64,000 nucleotides of DNA, from positions 1,107,532 through 1,171,531 of the forward strand of contig NZ_GL698429.1 of the NCBI RefSeq assembly GCF_000187265.1. The letters are read 5' to 3'. This document shows positions 45,600 to 55,215 of this stretch, piece after piece. Numbering within the stretch: position 1 is the stretch's first letter; each line of letters opens with the position of its first letter. Position numbers and translations under genes: made by a program. A model generated the notes under the pieces. That model saw nothing but the letters and a program-made list of their open reading frames with translations, was not told the origin of the DNA and did no database searches. The stretch comes from Streptococcus equinus ATCC 9812 (lineage in GTDB: Bacteria > Bacillota > Bacilli > Lactobacillales > Streptococcaceae).

Positions 45600-47936
45600 T
45601 TAACCAAGATTTGCGATGGTACAGCCACTGCCACCTGCATTTTGTGGGGCGTAGCCGAATGATTTGACATGTTTGTTGCGGCGAAGGTATTTTGTGACCC
45701 CTTCACGAATAACACCTGTTCCGATACCGTGAATGATATCAACTTGAGCCATGTTATTAAGCAAGGCTTGGTCGATAAATTCATCCAATTCTTGCATAGC
45801 TTCTTCATAACGTTTACCACGAAGGTCAAGTCGAGCACGTGGTCCAGCTGATTTCTTGCTTTTCTTAACAACATGAACTTGTTTTTTCTTAGGTTTTTGC
45901 ACTTCTTCTTGAACTTTGACAAGGCTAAATTCGTCTTCTTTAAGCGTCATCTTAATGAGACCAACTTGCGCTTCCCATTTACCGTTTTTCGTTTGGTTGA
46001 TCAAGGTTCCGCGTTGACCATAAGCTGTGACGATAATATCATCACCCACGCGCGGTGCACGCAATTTCTTAGCTTTCTTAAGAACTTTATTTTTCGATAA
46101 ATCAACTTCAGGTGCCAATTTTTTCAACTGACTTTTAGCTTCAATGACTTCGTGTGGTTTAAGACTTGCTTTGTGGTGAAGATTTTTAAGGATTTCTTCA
46201 CTTTCAGCCATGGCTTTATCCACAATTTCTTGTGCCTTAGCAGAAGCTTTTTCAAGTTCTTTGTCTTTTGCATGTGAGAATTCATTGTAAAGTTTCTTGA
46301 CTGCACGATTGAATTTAAGGTTATCTTGTTCAACTTCTTTGATATGGTCAAGACGTTTGCGACTTTCATGCGTTTGTTCTTCCAAACGTTCGATGATGCG
46401 GTTAACATCCGTATCAGAATCCGTCAAACGCTCTGCTTCGTTGACAATCACTTCTGCAAGACCTAAACGACGAGCGATTTCAAAGGCATTTGAGCGTCCT
46501 GGCACACCTTGCATGAAATGATAAGTCGGGCTCAAAGTCTCTGTGTCAAATTCCATGCTGGCATTTTCAACAAACTCTGTCTCGATACCGTAAGCTTTTA
46601 GTTCAGGATAGTGAGTTGTTGCCATGGTTTTCACTTGTGTCAAACGCAAATGCTCCAAGATTGAAATGGCAAGACTTGCCCCTTCTTGTGGGTCAGTTCC
46701 TGCCCCCAATTCATCCACAAGGACCAAGCTATCTTTATCAGCAGCTGCCAAGATATCCACAATATTTGTCATATGGCTTGAGAATGTTGACAGGCTTTGC
46801 TCGATAGATTGTTCATCACCGATGTCAGCAAAAATCTCATTGAAAACAGCAACTTTACTACCTTTGTCAGCTAGGATTGGAAGTCCTGATTGTGCCATAA
46901 GCTGCGCTAATCCCAAAGTTTTCAACATGACGGTTTTACCACCGGTATTTGGACCAGTGATAACGATCACTGTCAATTCATCAAGGAAATGAAGGTCATT
47001 TGCGATAGGATTTGTCAACAGCGGGTGACGAGCTTGTAAGAGCTGAACGGTCTTATCTGTGGATAATTGTGGAACGACTGCTTTGTTTTCCTGCATGAAA
47101 AGAAATTTTGCACGTACAAAATCCAAGTGTCCTAAAACCCAAGCATTGTTGCGAATAATATTAGTATGCGGACGAAGCATATTTGACAACTCACGCAAAA
47201 TACGTGCCATTTCATGACGTTCATCTGCGCGCAATTGTGTGATTTCTTCGTTTAATTGGACAACGGCGCGTGGTTCAATATAAACAGTGCTTCCTGATGC
47301 TGAAATATCATGCACAACCCCTGAAATACGATTGCGGTAGCTATTTTTCACAGGTAAAACTGCACGACCATTACGGCTTGCAATCAAAGTCTCTGTCAAA
47401 TGGTCAGCTTGCTTTTTCAAAATATCTTGCAAAACTTGACGCACGCGGCTTTCATCATGATTGATTTGACGACGAATACGGTCAAGTTCATGACTTGCAA
47501 AATTTTCAATAAAACCGCCATCGTTGATCGCTTGAAGACTACCCTGCAGACTTGGTAGAAGTTCGATTTTTTCAAAAAGATTATTGAGCGCATGCAGCTC
47601 GACATTTTCTAAATCATTGTAAAAATGTTTAACTTCTGCAGAAACTTGCAAGATTTTTTTGATGTCGATAATCTCTGAAACGTTAACATCAGCATCCAAT
47701 TCTAAGCGACGCATACTTTCAGAAATATCACGCAAACTGCCAAGACCAAATCCGTGTTGCTCAATGAAAATCTGCTCCATATCAGACATTTCATCAAATG
47801 AACGTGAGATACGATCTGGTTCAGTCATTGGAGAAAGTTTACGTAATTCCTCCTGCCCTTGCTCAGTTTGTAAATAGCCAGCAAAAAGTTGCTTGACCTT
47901 ATCAAATTCTAACTGTTCTAAAATTCTGTTATTCAT
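45600..47936 (-). CDS. mutS2: Endonuclease MutS2 / ribosome rescue factor
   Basis: MutS2 suppresses homologous recombination and, in B. subtilis, splits collided ribosomes. The 778-residue protein has the MutS core and clamp helices (about 1-300), ATPase with Walker [15 protein letters not shown] (about 330), [14 protein letters not shown], a long KOW/coiled-coil region and the C-terminal Smr nuclease domain ([33 protein letters not shown]). Its -10 box ends 6 nt before the ATG, so the mRNA is probably leaderless. Confidence 0.96.
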   Translation of the reverse strand: MNNRILEQLEFDKVKQLFAGYLQTEQGQEELRKLSPMTEPDRISRSFDEMSDMEQIFIEQHGFGLGSLRDISESMRRLELDADVNVSEIIDIKKILQVSAEVKHFYNDLENVELHALNNLFEKIELLPSLQGSLQAINDGGFIENFASHELDRIRRQINHDESRVRQVLQDILKKQADHLTETLIASRNGRAVLPVKNSYRNRISGVVHDISASGSTVYIEPRAVVQLNEEITQLRADERHEMARILRELSNMLRPHTNIIRNNAWVLGHLDFVRAKFLFMQENKAVVPQLSTDKTVQLLQARHPLLTNPIANDLHFLDELTVIVITGPNTGGKTVMLKTLGLAQLMAQSGLPILADKGSKVAVFNEIFADIGDEQSIEQSLSTFSSHMTNIVDILAAADKDSLVLVDELGAGTDPQEGASLAISILEHLRLTQVKTMATTHYPELKAYGIETEFVENASMEFDTETLSPTYHFMQGVPGRSNAFEIARRLGLAEVIVNEAERLTDSDTDVNRIIERLEEQTHESRKRLDHIKEVEQDNLKFNRAVKKLYNEFSHAKDKELEKASAKAQEIVDKAMAESEEILKNLHHKASLKPHEVIEAKSQLKKLAPEVDLSKNKVLKKAKKLRAPRVGDDIIVTAYGQRGTLINQTKNGKWEAQVGLIKMTLKEDEFSLVKVQEEVQKPKKKQVHVVKKSKKSAGPRARLDLRGKRYEEAMQELDEFIDQALLNNMAQVDIIHGIGTGVIREGVTKYLRRNKHVKSFGYAPQNAGGSGCTIANLG

Positions 47937-47942
47937 ATCACT

Positions 47943-47948
47943 ATTATA
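47943..47948 (-). promoter_or_regulatory. mutS2 -10 box, predicting a leaderless mRNA
   Basis: Extended -10 TGGTATAAT ends exactly 6 nt before the ATG at 47936 on the minus strand; no ribosome site is present. Confidence 0.6.
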
Positions 47949-48044
47949 CCAAAACTCATCTCATCAAGCGCCATTTGGCACTTGTGTTTTCCTTTAAATA
48001 TAAACTGAATAAGTCTGAGATAAACTACCCCAGACTCTTTTACA

Positions 48045-48593
48045 TTATCCTAAAATTGCTGTCACCCATAGTGACTTAATGATTCCCGCTAGTGGCTGAA
48101 AATCATTAATAATTAGACGTGCTAACCAACTACTTGATAGCAAATTCTGCACCATTGACATAGGAACAGTTGCAAGTAATGTCAACAAGAGATTGCAAGA
48201 TATCAGTGTTACTAAAATCGCCAAAACGCCACTGACACAATTAACCTTGACATTATCAAAATGATGAAGCGGCAATAAATGCACAATAATCCCTAGTAAA
48301 CGAAAAAGTGCATAGACAACCATATAAATAGCTGTAAAAGCTACCCCTGCATAAAAAACTTTATCTAAATCAAAAATATTAACATCGGTGAAAAAATTTA
48401 CCACGGCTCCTTGATTCGGATTTGAATAAGGAATCCACAAAGTCAAATTTTCCGACAACGCTTGGTAAAAACGACTAGCTACAACTAATGACACAATACT
48501 CGCTACAAGATAATAAGCTTGCAAAATAATGCCACGTGAATAGCCAATATAAAAATGCCAAGCTAAAATCAGCAAAATAAAAACTGATAACAT
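48045..48593 (-). CDS. cvpA: CvpA family membrane protein
   Basis: The 182-residue protein has four membrane helices (about 1-20, 27-45, 78-102, 118-145) and the CvpA pattern of an N-terminal LILAWHFYIGYSRGIILQAYYL segment. The family was named for colicin V production in E. coli, but its role in Firmicutes is unclear. It follows zapA by 5 nt; both form an operon, and mutS2 follows downstream with its own promoter. Confidence 0.9.
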   Translation of the reverse strand: MLSVFILLILAWHFYIGYSRGIILQAYYLVASIVSLVVASRFYQALSENLTLWIPYSNPNQGAVVNFFTDVNIFDLDKVFYAGVAFTAIYMVVYALFRLLGIIVHLLPLHHFDNVKVNCVSGVLAILVTLISCNLLLTLLATVPMSMVQNLLSSSWLARLIINDFQPLAGIIKSLWVTAILG

Positions 48594-48598
48594 ATATA

Positions 48599-48907
48599 TT
48601 ATTCCTCTTCAGAATCAGCCTTGCTGGCTTTCTCCTTAATATCGTCAATTGTCTCAGAACGAAGCGCCATCAATTCTTTTTCCATTTTTTCAACTTCAAT
48701 CTCACGACTAAGCTGAGTAGAAAGGGAATTGATAGCCATTAAAATAGCCACAGTTTCATTGTCAGCTTGTGGCAATTTTTCTTTGATTGTATTGTATTTT
48801 TCTTTGGCTACACGCTCAACTTCTTCCATAAAGAGGTTATCTTTATCTGTTGTTAATGTGAGCGACTTCTCTCCAAAGACGAATTTATAACGATTTTTGC
48901 TTTCCAT
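48599..48907 (-). CDS. zapA: Cell division protein ZapA
   Basis: ZapA bundles FtsZ filaments at the division site. The 102-residue protein has an N-terminal beta segment (RYKFVFGEKSLTLTTDKDN), then helices ending in a coiled coil (MEKELMALRSETIDDIKEKA). GAGGTGA precedes the ATG and a TATAAT (48925-48930) lies upstream. It heads the zapA-cvpA operon. Confidence 0.9.
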   Translation of the reverse strand: MESKNRYKFVFGEKSLTLTTDKDNLFMEEVERVAKEKYNTIKEKLPQADNETVAILMAINSLSTQLSREIEVEKMEKELMALRSETIDDIKEKASKADSEEE

Positions 48908-49015
48908 ATAGTCACCTCTTTGACATTATACCTTAAAATGGGCATTTCGTAAAATGTAAGCGTGAAAATAGCAGTTTTCAACGGCTATTTTACCACTTTG
49001 TCTACCTTTTTATGT

Positions 49016-49021
49016 TACAAT
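49016..49021 (+). promoter_or_regulatory. rnhC -10 box, predicting a leaderless mRNA
   Basis: TGTTACAAT (extended -10) ends exactly 6 nt before the rnhC ATG at 49028; no ribosome site is visible in between. Confidence 0.55.
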
Positions 49022-49027
49022 TAAAGC

Positions 49028-49927
49028 ATGAATACAATTGTTATAAAACTAGGGAAAAATGACTTGCAAAACTTAGTCAAAACACTTGCTAGTAAGCAAA
49101 TCACAAACAACAACCCTTACGTCACTTTCGCCGCAAAAATCAATGGCGTCACAGTTCTTGCCTACACCTCTGGTAAGGTTGTCTTTCAAGGCAGTTCTGC
49201 TGAAGAGGTTGCTAGCCAATTTGGTTATAAAGCTTCTGAGCCAGCTGAGAAAAGCAGCCAAGCTGGGCAAAACATGCCACTTATCGGTTCAGACGAAGTT
49301 GGAAACGGGTCTTATTTTGGTGGTTTAGCTGTTGTTGCTAGTTTTGTAACACCTGATGACCATGCTCTGCTTAAAAAACTCGGTGTTGATGATTCCAAAA
49401 ATCTAACCGATAGTAAGATTCGACAAATCGCTCCAATCTTAGAAAAAAACATCAAGCACAAAGCTCTGCTATTGTCCCCGAAAAAGTATAATCAAGTTGT
49501 CGGGAAAGGCAAAATGCATAATGCCGTATCCGTTAAGGTGGCTCTCCACAATCAAGCTATCTTTCTACTTCTGCAAGATGGTGTAAAACCTGAAAAAATC
49601 GTTATCGATGCTTTTACAAGCCGTCAAAATTATGAAAAATACCTAAAAAATGAAGTCAATCATTTTAACAATCCGCTCACGCTTGAAGAAAAAGCTGAAG
49701 GCAAATACCTTGCTGTCGCAGTCAGCTCAATCATCGCTCGCAATCTCTTCTTGGAAAACTTGGATAAACTCAGTCAAGAAGTCCAATATAAATTACCAAG
49801 TGGTGCCGGTAGCCAGTCCGATAAAGTTGCTAGCCAAATCCTAGCAGCATATGGTATGCCTGGTCTAGAGCACACCGCGAAACTTCACTTTGCAAACACT
49901 CAAAAAGCACAAAAATTATTAAAATAA
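49028..49927 (+). CDS. rnhC: Ribonuclease HIII
   Basis: RNase HIII degrades RNA in RNA-DNA hybrids. The 299-residue protein has an N-terminal TBP-like substrate-binding domain (about 1-85, [20 protein letters not shown]) and the RNase H fold with acidic residues in [22 protein letters not shown] and VIDAF. It is divergent from zapA and 15 nt upstream of lepB. Confidence 0.95.
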   Translation: MNTIVIKLGKNDLQNLVKTLASKQITNNNPYVTFAAKINGVTVLAYTSGKVVFQGSSAEEVASQFGYKASEPAEKSSQAGQNMPLIGSDEVGNGSYFGGLAVVASFVTPDDHALLKKLGVDDSKNLTDSKIRQIAPILEKNIKHKALLLSPKKYNQVVGKGKMHNAVSVKVALHNQAIFLLLQDGVKPEKIVIDAFTSRQNYEKYLKNEVNHFNNPLTLEEKAEGKYLAVAVSSIIARNLFLENLDKLSQEVQYKLPSGAGSQSDKVASQILAAYGMPGLEHTAKLHFANTQKAQKLLK

Positions 49928-49942
49928 AGTCGAGGAAGATTT

Positions 49943-50536
49943 ATGAAACATTTTATCAAAGAATGGGGACTCTTCATCCTCTTTGTCCTACTACTTGCTG
50001 TCCTTCGTATTTTTGTCATCGAACCTGTCAGAGTTGATGGACATTCTATGGACCCGACACTTGCTGACGGTGAACGCTTAATCGTTTTAAAAACGTCATC
50101 GATTGACCGATTTGATATTGTAGTCGCAAAAGAAAAAGAAGGCAAAAAGACAAAAGAAATCGTAAAACGTGTTATCGGACTTCCAGGTGATACTATTACT
50201 TACAAAGACGATGTTCTTTATGTCAATGGCAAGAAAACAAGTGAACCTTACTTAGTCAAATACAAAAAAGCTTTTGACAATGGTGACTTGGAAGATATTT
50301 ACTCTTACAACACTTTATTCCAACAGTTAGTTGATAATTCAGATGCCTTTACGACTGATAAAGATGGTAACACTGAATTTACAGTTAAAGTTCCAAAAGG
50401 TCGCTATTTCTTGCTAGGTGATGACCGTATCGTCTCAAAAGATAGCCGCGAAGTTGGTACCTTTAAAAAATCAGCTCTCGTTGGTGAAGTCAAATTCCGC
50501 TTCTGGCCACTTTCAAAAATTGGAGGCGTCAACTAA
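49943..50536 (+). CDS. lepB: Signal peptidase I
   Basis: This membrane serine protease removes signal peptides from exported proteins. The 197-residue protein has one N-terminal helix (about 8-27), catalytic Ser in GHSMDPTL (about residue 38), catalytic Lys in EIVKRVIGLPGD (about 77) and LGDDRIVSKDSR. It is the housekeeping enzyme, distinct from the pilus-locus copy at 35597-36181. GAGGAAG lies upstream of the ATG. Confidence 0.95.
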   Translation: MKHFIKEWGLFILFVLLLAVLRIFVIEPVRVDGHSMDPTLADGERLIVLKTSSIDRFDIVVAKEKEGKKTKEIVKRVIGLPGDTITYKDDVLYVNGKKTSEPYLVKYKKAFDNGDLEDIYSYNTLFQQLVDNSDAFTTDKDGNTEFTVKVPKGRYFLLGDDRIVSKDSREVGTFKKSALVGEVKFRFWPLSKIGGVN

Positions 50537-50546
50537 AAATCATTGA

Positions 50547-50578
50547 AGGCTTAGCTCACTTGAGTTAAGTCTTTTTTA
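50547..50578 (+). terminator. lepB terminator
   Basis: GGCTTAGCTCA/TGAGTTAAGTC stem with a T run on the plus strand. Confidence 0.75.
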
Positions 50579-50648
50579 TGCAGTGTTTGTCTATCAGATT
50601 TCCGAATGTTATAATAAAGCCACTATAGTAATCAAGTAAGGACAAGTT

Positions 50649-53111
50649 ATGGAATACTTCTTTTCTGGCATTGTTGAGCGTATTATTTTTGAAAATGCCA
50701 GTAACTTTTTTAAAATCGTACTACTCGAAATCGAAGATACTGACTCTGATTTCGATGATTTTGAAATCATTGTCACAGGGACAATGGCTGAAATCATTGA
50801 AGGAGAAAATTATACTTTCTGGGGTGAATTGACCCAGCATCCAAAATACGGTGATCAGCTTAAACTCACGCGCTACGAGCGTTCAAAGCCAAGCTCATCT
50901 GGATTGATTAAATATTTTTCAAGCGAGCACTTTAAAGGAATTGGGAAAAAAACTGCTGAAAAAATCGTGCAGCTCTACGGCGAAGACACCATCGATAAAA
51001 TTCTAGAAGACCCAAGTAAACTCGACAGTATTTCAGGACTTTCTAAGGAAAATCGTGATAATTTTGTTGCCAAATTAAAACTCAATTATGGTACGGAGCA
51101 AATCCTTGCCAAACTTGCTGAGTATGGGTTGACTAACCGTGTGGCTTTTGAGATTTTTAACCAGTACAAAGAAGAAAGTCTTGACATTATCCAAGAAAAT
51201 CCTTATCAACTCGTTGAAGACATCCAAGGGATTGGGTTTAAAATAGCTGACCAACTGGCTGAGCAGTTAGGCATCGAAGCAGATTCTCCACAACGTTTTC
51301 GTGCGGCACTTGTCCACACATTATTCGAACTTTCTGTGGAAAACGGCGATACTTATGTCGAGGCGCGTGATTTATTAGAAAATGCCATCACTATTCTTGA
51401 AGAAGCACGACAAATCGAACTTGACCCCGCAGCTGTCGCTAAAGAGTTATCCACACTTATTGCTGAAGACAAGGTGCAGAATATCGGTACTAAGATTTTT
51501 GACAACACGCTCTTTTATGCTGAAGCAGGTATCAAAAAACATTTGACGCGTATCCTTGATACCCCACTGTCTAAGCAATTTTCAGCCGAAGAACTGGAAG
51601 AAGAAATCGCTGAAGTCGAAGAAAATTTTGGGATTTCTTATGACCAAGTGCAAAAAGATGCTATCAAAAATGCCCTGCAAAGCAAAGTCTTTATTCTAAC
51701 TGGTGGACCGGGAACAGGAAAAACGACCGTTATCAACGGTTTAATCGAGACCTATGCTGCTCTTCACCGCATTGACCTTGAGAAAAAAGATATCCCAATC
51801 ATTCTAGCAGCACCGACTGGTCGTGCAGCCCGTCGTATGAACGAATTGACTGGCTTACCAAGTGCCACGATTCACCGCCACCTCGGCTTAAATGGCGATA
51901 ATGACTATCAAGCTATGGATGATTATCTTGATTGTGACTTGATTATCATCGATGAGTTTTCAATGGTCGATACATGGCTTGCTAACCAACTGTTTAGCTC
52001 TATTTCATCAAATACTCAAGTTATCATCGTCGGAGATAGCGACCAATTGCCTTCGGTAGGACCTGGACAAGTTTTGGCAGATTTATTGAAAATCAAAGAA
52101 TTACCGCAGTTAGCACTGACAAAAATCTTTAGACAGTCCGAAGATTCAACTATCGTTACTTTAGCCAATCAAATGAGACAAGGCATCTTGCCAGCTGATT
52201 TCACACAGAAAAAAGCTGACCGCTCTTATTTTGAAGCTAGCGCCCAATACATTCCTGAGATGATTCCAAAGATTGTCAGCGCAGCTATTAAAAGTGGTAT
52301 CAGCCCACAAGAAATTCAAATTCTTGCCCCCATGTACCGCGGAGCAGCTGGGATTAATCGCCTTAATACGATTATCCAAGATTTGTTAAACCCACTCGGT
52401 GACCAATTGTCATTTGCCTTTGGTGAGATGAATTTTCGTAAGGGAGACAAAGTTCTCCACCTCATCAACGATGCCGAACTCAATGTCTTTAACGGTGATA
52501 TCGGCTATATTACTGACCTTATTCCTGCCAAATACACCGAGTCTAAGCAAGACGAGCTGTTTATGTCTTTTGATGGTACTGAAGTGAGCTATCCTCGTAA
52601 CGAATGGCATAAAATCACACTGGCTTACGCCATGTCTATCCACAAATCTCAAGGTAGCGAATTTCAGGTTGTTATTCTGCCAATCACACGTCAGAGTCAC
52701 CGACTCTTGCAGCGTAACCTTATCTATACTGCCATTACACGCTCAAAAAGTAAGCTAGTCATGCTGGGAGAAATTGCTGCCTTTGACTACGCGATTAAAA
52801 GCGAAGGTGCTAAACGCAACACTTACCTCGTCGAACGTTTCACAGGAGACGAAGAACTCCCTGAAATAGATTCTTCTGAGGGCATCACTGATTCTGGAAT
52901 TCAAAAACACGAAACAGCTAAAAACACTCCTTCAAATTTCGAAGAAGAAAATTCTTCTAAAAAAGCTGAACAACTCAGCTTGGATATTGAGGAAGAACTT
53001 GAAACTGAAGAGCCAAAAATTTATCGCCTAACAGAAGAAAATATGGCATTTATCGATCCGTTGATCGGTATTACCCAAGAAGATATCGAACAATTTTTTA
53101 AACGTTCATAA
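50649..53111 (+). CDS. recD2: ATP-dependent RecD2 helicase
   Basis: RecD2 is a 5'-3' SF1B helicase involved in repair and replication restart without RecBC. The 820-residue protein has an N-terminal OB-like and helix-hairpin-helix region (about 1-320), Walker A LTGGPGTGKTTVINGL (about residue 355), IIDEFSMVDTWLA, GDSDQLPSVGPG, and the C-terminal YAMSIHKSQGSEF and TAITRSKSKL motifs. An acidic low-complexity stretch near 735-790 precedes the end. A TATAAT lies near 50611 upstream. Confidence 0.95.
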   Translation: MEYFFSGIVERIIFENASNFFKIVLLEIEDTDSDFDDFEIIVTGTMAEIIEGENYTFWGELTQHPKYGDQLKLTRYERSKPSSSGLIKYFSSEHFKGIGKKTAEKIVQLYGEDTIDKILEDPSKLDSISGLSKENRDNFVAKLKLNYGTEQILAKLAEYGLTNRVAFEIFNQYKEESLDIIQENPYQLVEDIQGIGFKIADQLAEQLGIEADSPQRFRAALVHTLFELSVENGDTYVEARDLLENAITILEEARQIELDPAAVAKELSTLIAEDKVQNIGTKIFDNTLFYAEAGIKKHLTRILDTPLSKQFSAEELEEEIAEVEENFGISYDQVQKDAIKNALQSKVFILTGGPGTGKTTVINGLIETYAALHRIDLEKKDIPIILAAPTGRAARRMNELTGLPSATIHRHLGLNGDNDYQAMDDYLDCDLIIIDEFSMVDTWLANQLFSSISSNTQVIIVGDSDQLPSVGPGQVLADLLKIKELPQLALTKIFRQSEDSTIVTLANQMRQGILPADFTQKKADRSYFEASAQYIPEMIPKIVSAAIKSGISPQEIQILAPMYRGAAGINRLNTIIQDLLNPLGDQLSFAFGEMNFRKGDKVLHLINDAELNVFNGDIGYITDLIPAKYTESKQDELFMSFDGTEVSYPRNEWHKITLAYAMSIHKSQGSEFQVVILPITRQSHRLLQRNLIYTAITRSKSKLVMLGEIAAFDYAIKSEGAKRNTYLVERFTGDEELPEIDSSEGITDSGIQKHETAKNTPSNFEEENSSKKAEQLSLDIEEELETEEPKIYRLTEENMAFIDPLIGITQEDIEQFFKRS

Positions 53112-53115
53112 CTCA

Positions 53116-53151
53116 AAATAGGATTTTAAACCATTGAAATCCTATTTTTTT
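53116..53151 (+). terminator. recD2 terminator
   Basis: AAATAGGATTT/AAATCCTATTT stem followed by a T run on the plus strand. Confidence 0.8.
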
Positions 53152-53278
53152 ATCACTTAAAAAGTAAAATGGAATCTTCCAAATTTTGATTTCACAGCTA
53201 AAATATTTAGAAGTATAAAACGATTTAACCCTTGAAACTAAAGGTTTTCACAAGCTTACATCTTCTGATATAAAAGTG

Positions 53279-53306
53279 TTTACATAAAAAAATATTATGA
53301 TATAAT
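53279..53306 (+). promoter_or_regulatory. Promoter of the 164-aa membrane protein gene
   Basis: TTTACA (53279-53284), 16-bp spacer with TGA before TATAAT (53301-53306). Confidence 0.7.
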
Positions 53307-53351
53307 AGCCGTACTATCATATTAGTTAACCATTATTTTAGGAGGTTTAAA

Positions 53352-53846
53352 ATGGTTCCATATGAAAAAATTCGTCAATCTTTGCGTTCTTGGACGCTCT
53401 TCATCGCTTGGGTAAATGTTCTCGGCGCTGGTGCTAAAGTAGTTTCTATTATTAGTCACTTTATTTTAGTCAACAACCTTGATCAATTAAAAGCACAATT
53501 AGATGCTGAAAGCTATCAAGCTATCGAAATCTCAGCACATTTTGGGAATGTTATTCTTTATGTTGCTGCACTTATCGTAAATATTCTTGTAGCTGTTTTA
53601 GCATTTAAAAACTTAGCAAAAATCAAAGACGATGCACCAAGTTTGTCACCTTACCGCATTGCCTTGATTTATACTGTTGTTTGCAACCTTGTATCTTTTG
53701 CTTTTACAATTTACCTTGGTGCGACACTTTCACCATTTAGTATTGTTCTACCACTTGTCTTCTTAGCACTTTATGGCTATGTATACAATAAGGCTGCACA
53801 ACTTTTAGACAAAGACGATGCTGATGATTCTGAAAGTAATAAATAA
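53352..53846 (+). CDS. Hypothetical four-helix membrane protein
   Basis: The 164-residue protein has AGGAGG before its ATG and four hydrophobic segments (about residues 14-38, 64-86, 102-123, 127-146), with an acidic C-terminus (LLDKDDADDSESNK). I recognise no family. It is monocistronic with its own promoter and a terminator shared with the convergent dinB. Confidence 0.75.
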   Translation: MVPYEKIRQSLRSWTLFIAWVNVLGAGAKVVSIISHFILVNNLDQLKAQLDAESYQAIEISAHFGNVILYVAALIVNILVAVLAFKNLAKIKDDAPSLSPYRIALIYTVVCNLVSFAFTIYLGATLSPFSIVLPLVFLALYGYVYNKAAQLLDKDDADDSESNK

Positions 53847-53863
53847 CTAGGTCTTTTAGAAAC

Positions 53864-53902
53864 AATACCGTCTCAGCACTTACTAAGACGGTATTTTAAT
53901 TT
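53864..53902 (+). terminator. Terminator between the membrane protein gene and dinB
   Basis: AATACCGTCT/AGACGGTATT perfect 10-bp stem followed by TTAATTTTT on the plus strand; it overlaps the dinB stop. Confidence 0.75.
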
Positions 53903-54993
53903 TTGAAAAGATTTAAAGGACGAATATTATCTTCTAATCCCATGATAGTAACCCCCAGAAGACGCACACCAACTTTGGATTCTTCCAAGCTGTCAAAAAT
54001 CTCATAAGCAGCTTGTTCAATGATATCAAAATCATTAGTGGCATCATCTAATGTTTTACGCTTGGTCAATGTTGAAAAGTCAGCATAACGAACTTTCAAA
54101 ACAACTATTCGACCAATTTTATTATTACGTGCCAAGCTATTAACAACACGACGTGCATTTTTAGAAATCTCTGATTTAATATCCGCGTCATCGTATAATA
54201 GCTTGCCATATGTTCGCTCACTTCCAATTGATTTTCGAATACGATTGGGTTTGACAGGAGAATTAGAAATACCACGCGCTTTACGGTACAAATCATAGCC
54301 AAAACGCCCAAAATGATCAATCAAGGTCATCTCAGGAATTTCTAACAAATCTGCTCCTGTATAAACACCAAGTTGGTGTAGTTTTTCAACAGATTTCTTA
54401 CCCACGCCATGAAATTTTTCAACCGGTAATTCTTTCAAGAAATCTTCGGCATCTTCTGGCATTACCAATGTCAAACCTTTTGGTTTATCAAAATCTGAAG
54501 CTAATTTTGCTAAGAATTTGTTATAAGAGACACCTGCTGAACAAGTCAGGTGAACTTCTTGCCAAATATCATATTGAATCATTTTAGCGATTTTAATAGC
54601 AGATTTAATGCCTAATTTATTCTCAGTGACATCCAAGTAAGCTTCATCAATGGACATGGGTTCAACCAAGTCTGTGTAACGCTTGAAAATCTCACGAATT
54701 TGCATTCCAATCTCTCGGTATTTTTGGTAGTTACCAGAAATGAAAATGGCCTGTGGACATCGCTCATAAGCTTCCATCGATGACATGGCAGAATGCACGC
54801 CAAATTTTCTCGCCTCATAGTTACAAGTTGACACGACACCGCGTCCACCAGTCTTACGTGGGTCAGAACCGATAATAACAGGCTTTCCTTTGAGTTCTGG
54901 ATTATCCCTTTCTTCCACTGACGCAAAAAAGGCATCCATATCAATATGAATAATTTTTCGAGAAGTATCATTAATTAATGGAAAAATAAGCAT
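53896..54993 (-). CDS. dinB: DNA polymerase IV (Y family)
   Basis: Pol IV performs error-prone translesion synthesis. The start [30 protein letters not shown] at 54993 has AAAGGA 7 nt upstream. The 365-residue protein has the catalytic acids in IHIDMDAFF and [12 protein letters not shown], the steric-gate region, HhH ([17 protein letters not shown]) and little-finger domain. The very end lacks an obvious beta-clamp motif other than the final LNLFKN stretch. Confidence 0.95.
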   Translation of the reverse strand: MLIFPLINDTSRKIIHIDMDAFFASVEERDNPELKGKPVIIGSDPRKTGGRGVVSTCNYEARKFGVHSAMSSMEAYERCPQAIFISGNYQKYREIGMQIREIFKRYTDLVEPMSIDEAYLDVTENKLGIKSAIKIAKMIQYDIWQEVHLTCSAGVSYNKFLAKLASDFDKPKGLTLVMPEDAEDFLKELPVEKFHGVGKKSVEKLHQLGVYTGADLLEIPEMTLIDHFGRFGYDLYRKARGISNSPVKPNRIRKSIGSERTYGKLLYDDADIKSEISKNARRVVNSLARNNKIGRIVVLKVRYADFSTLTKRKTLDDATNDFDIIEQAAYEIFDSLEESKVGVRLLGVTIMGLEDNIRPLNLFKN

Positions 54994-55109
54994 CATCCAA
55001 TCCTTTCTGATTCTATTATAACAATTTTCATTACTTTCAAGCAAAATTTACAAATTTCTAGTACAGTTGGCCAACTTTCTGAAACTGTTCTAGAAAAGTT
55101 TCTAGTTTT

Positions 55110-55186
55110 TTCCAATTTTTTCGATTGGGAAAACGCTTCCTTTATGATAGACTTATAATTGTAAATGTAACAGATGACTTGTTACA
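55110..55186 (+). promoter_or_regulatory. pflB promoter region
   Basis: TATAAT (55154-55159) without a good -35. A CcpA-like GGAAAACGCTTCC lies near 55128-55140 and an inverted repeat TGTAAC/GTTACA at 55166-55186 sits in the leader. The missing -35 suggests dependence on an activator or relief from repression, consistent with control by sugar and redox state. Confidence 0.5.
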
Positions 55187-55215
55187 GCTACTAGAATTTA
55201 AGGAGAAATCTCATT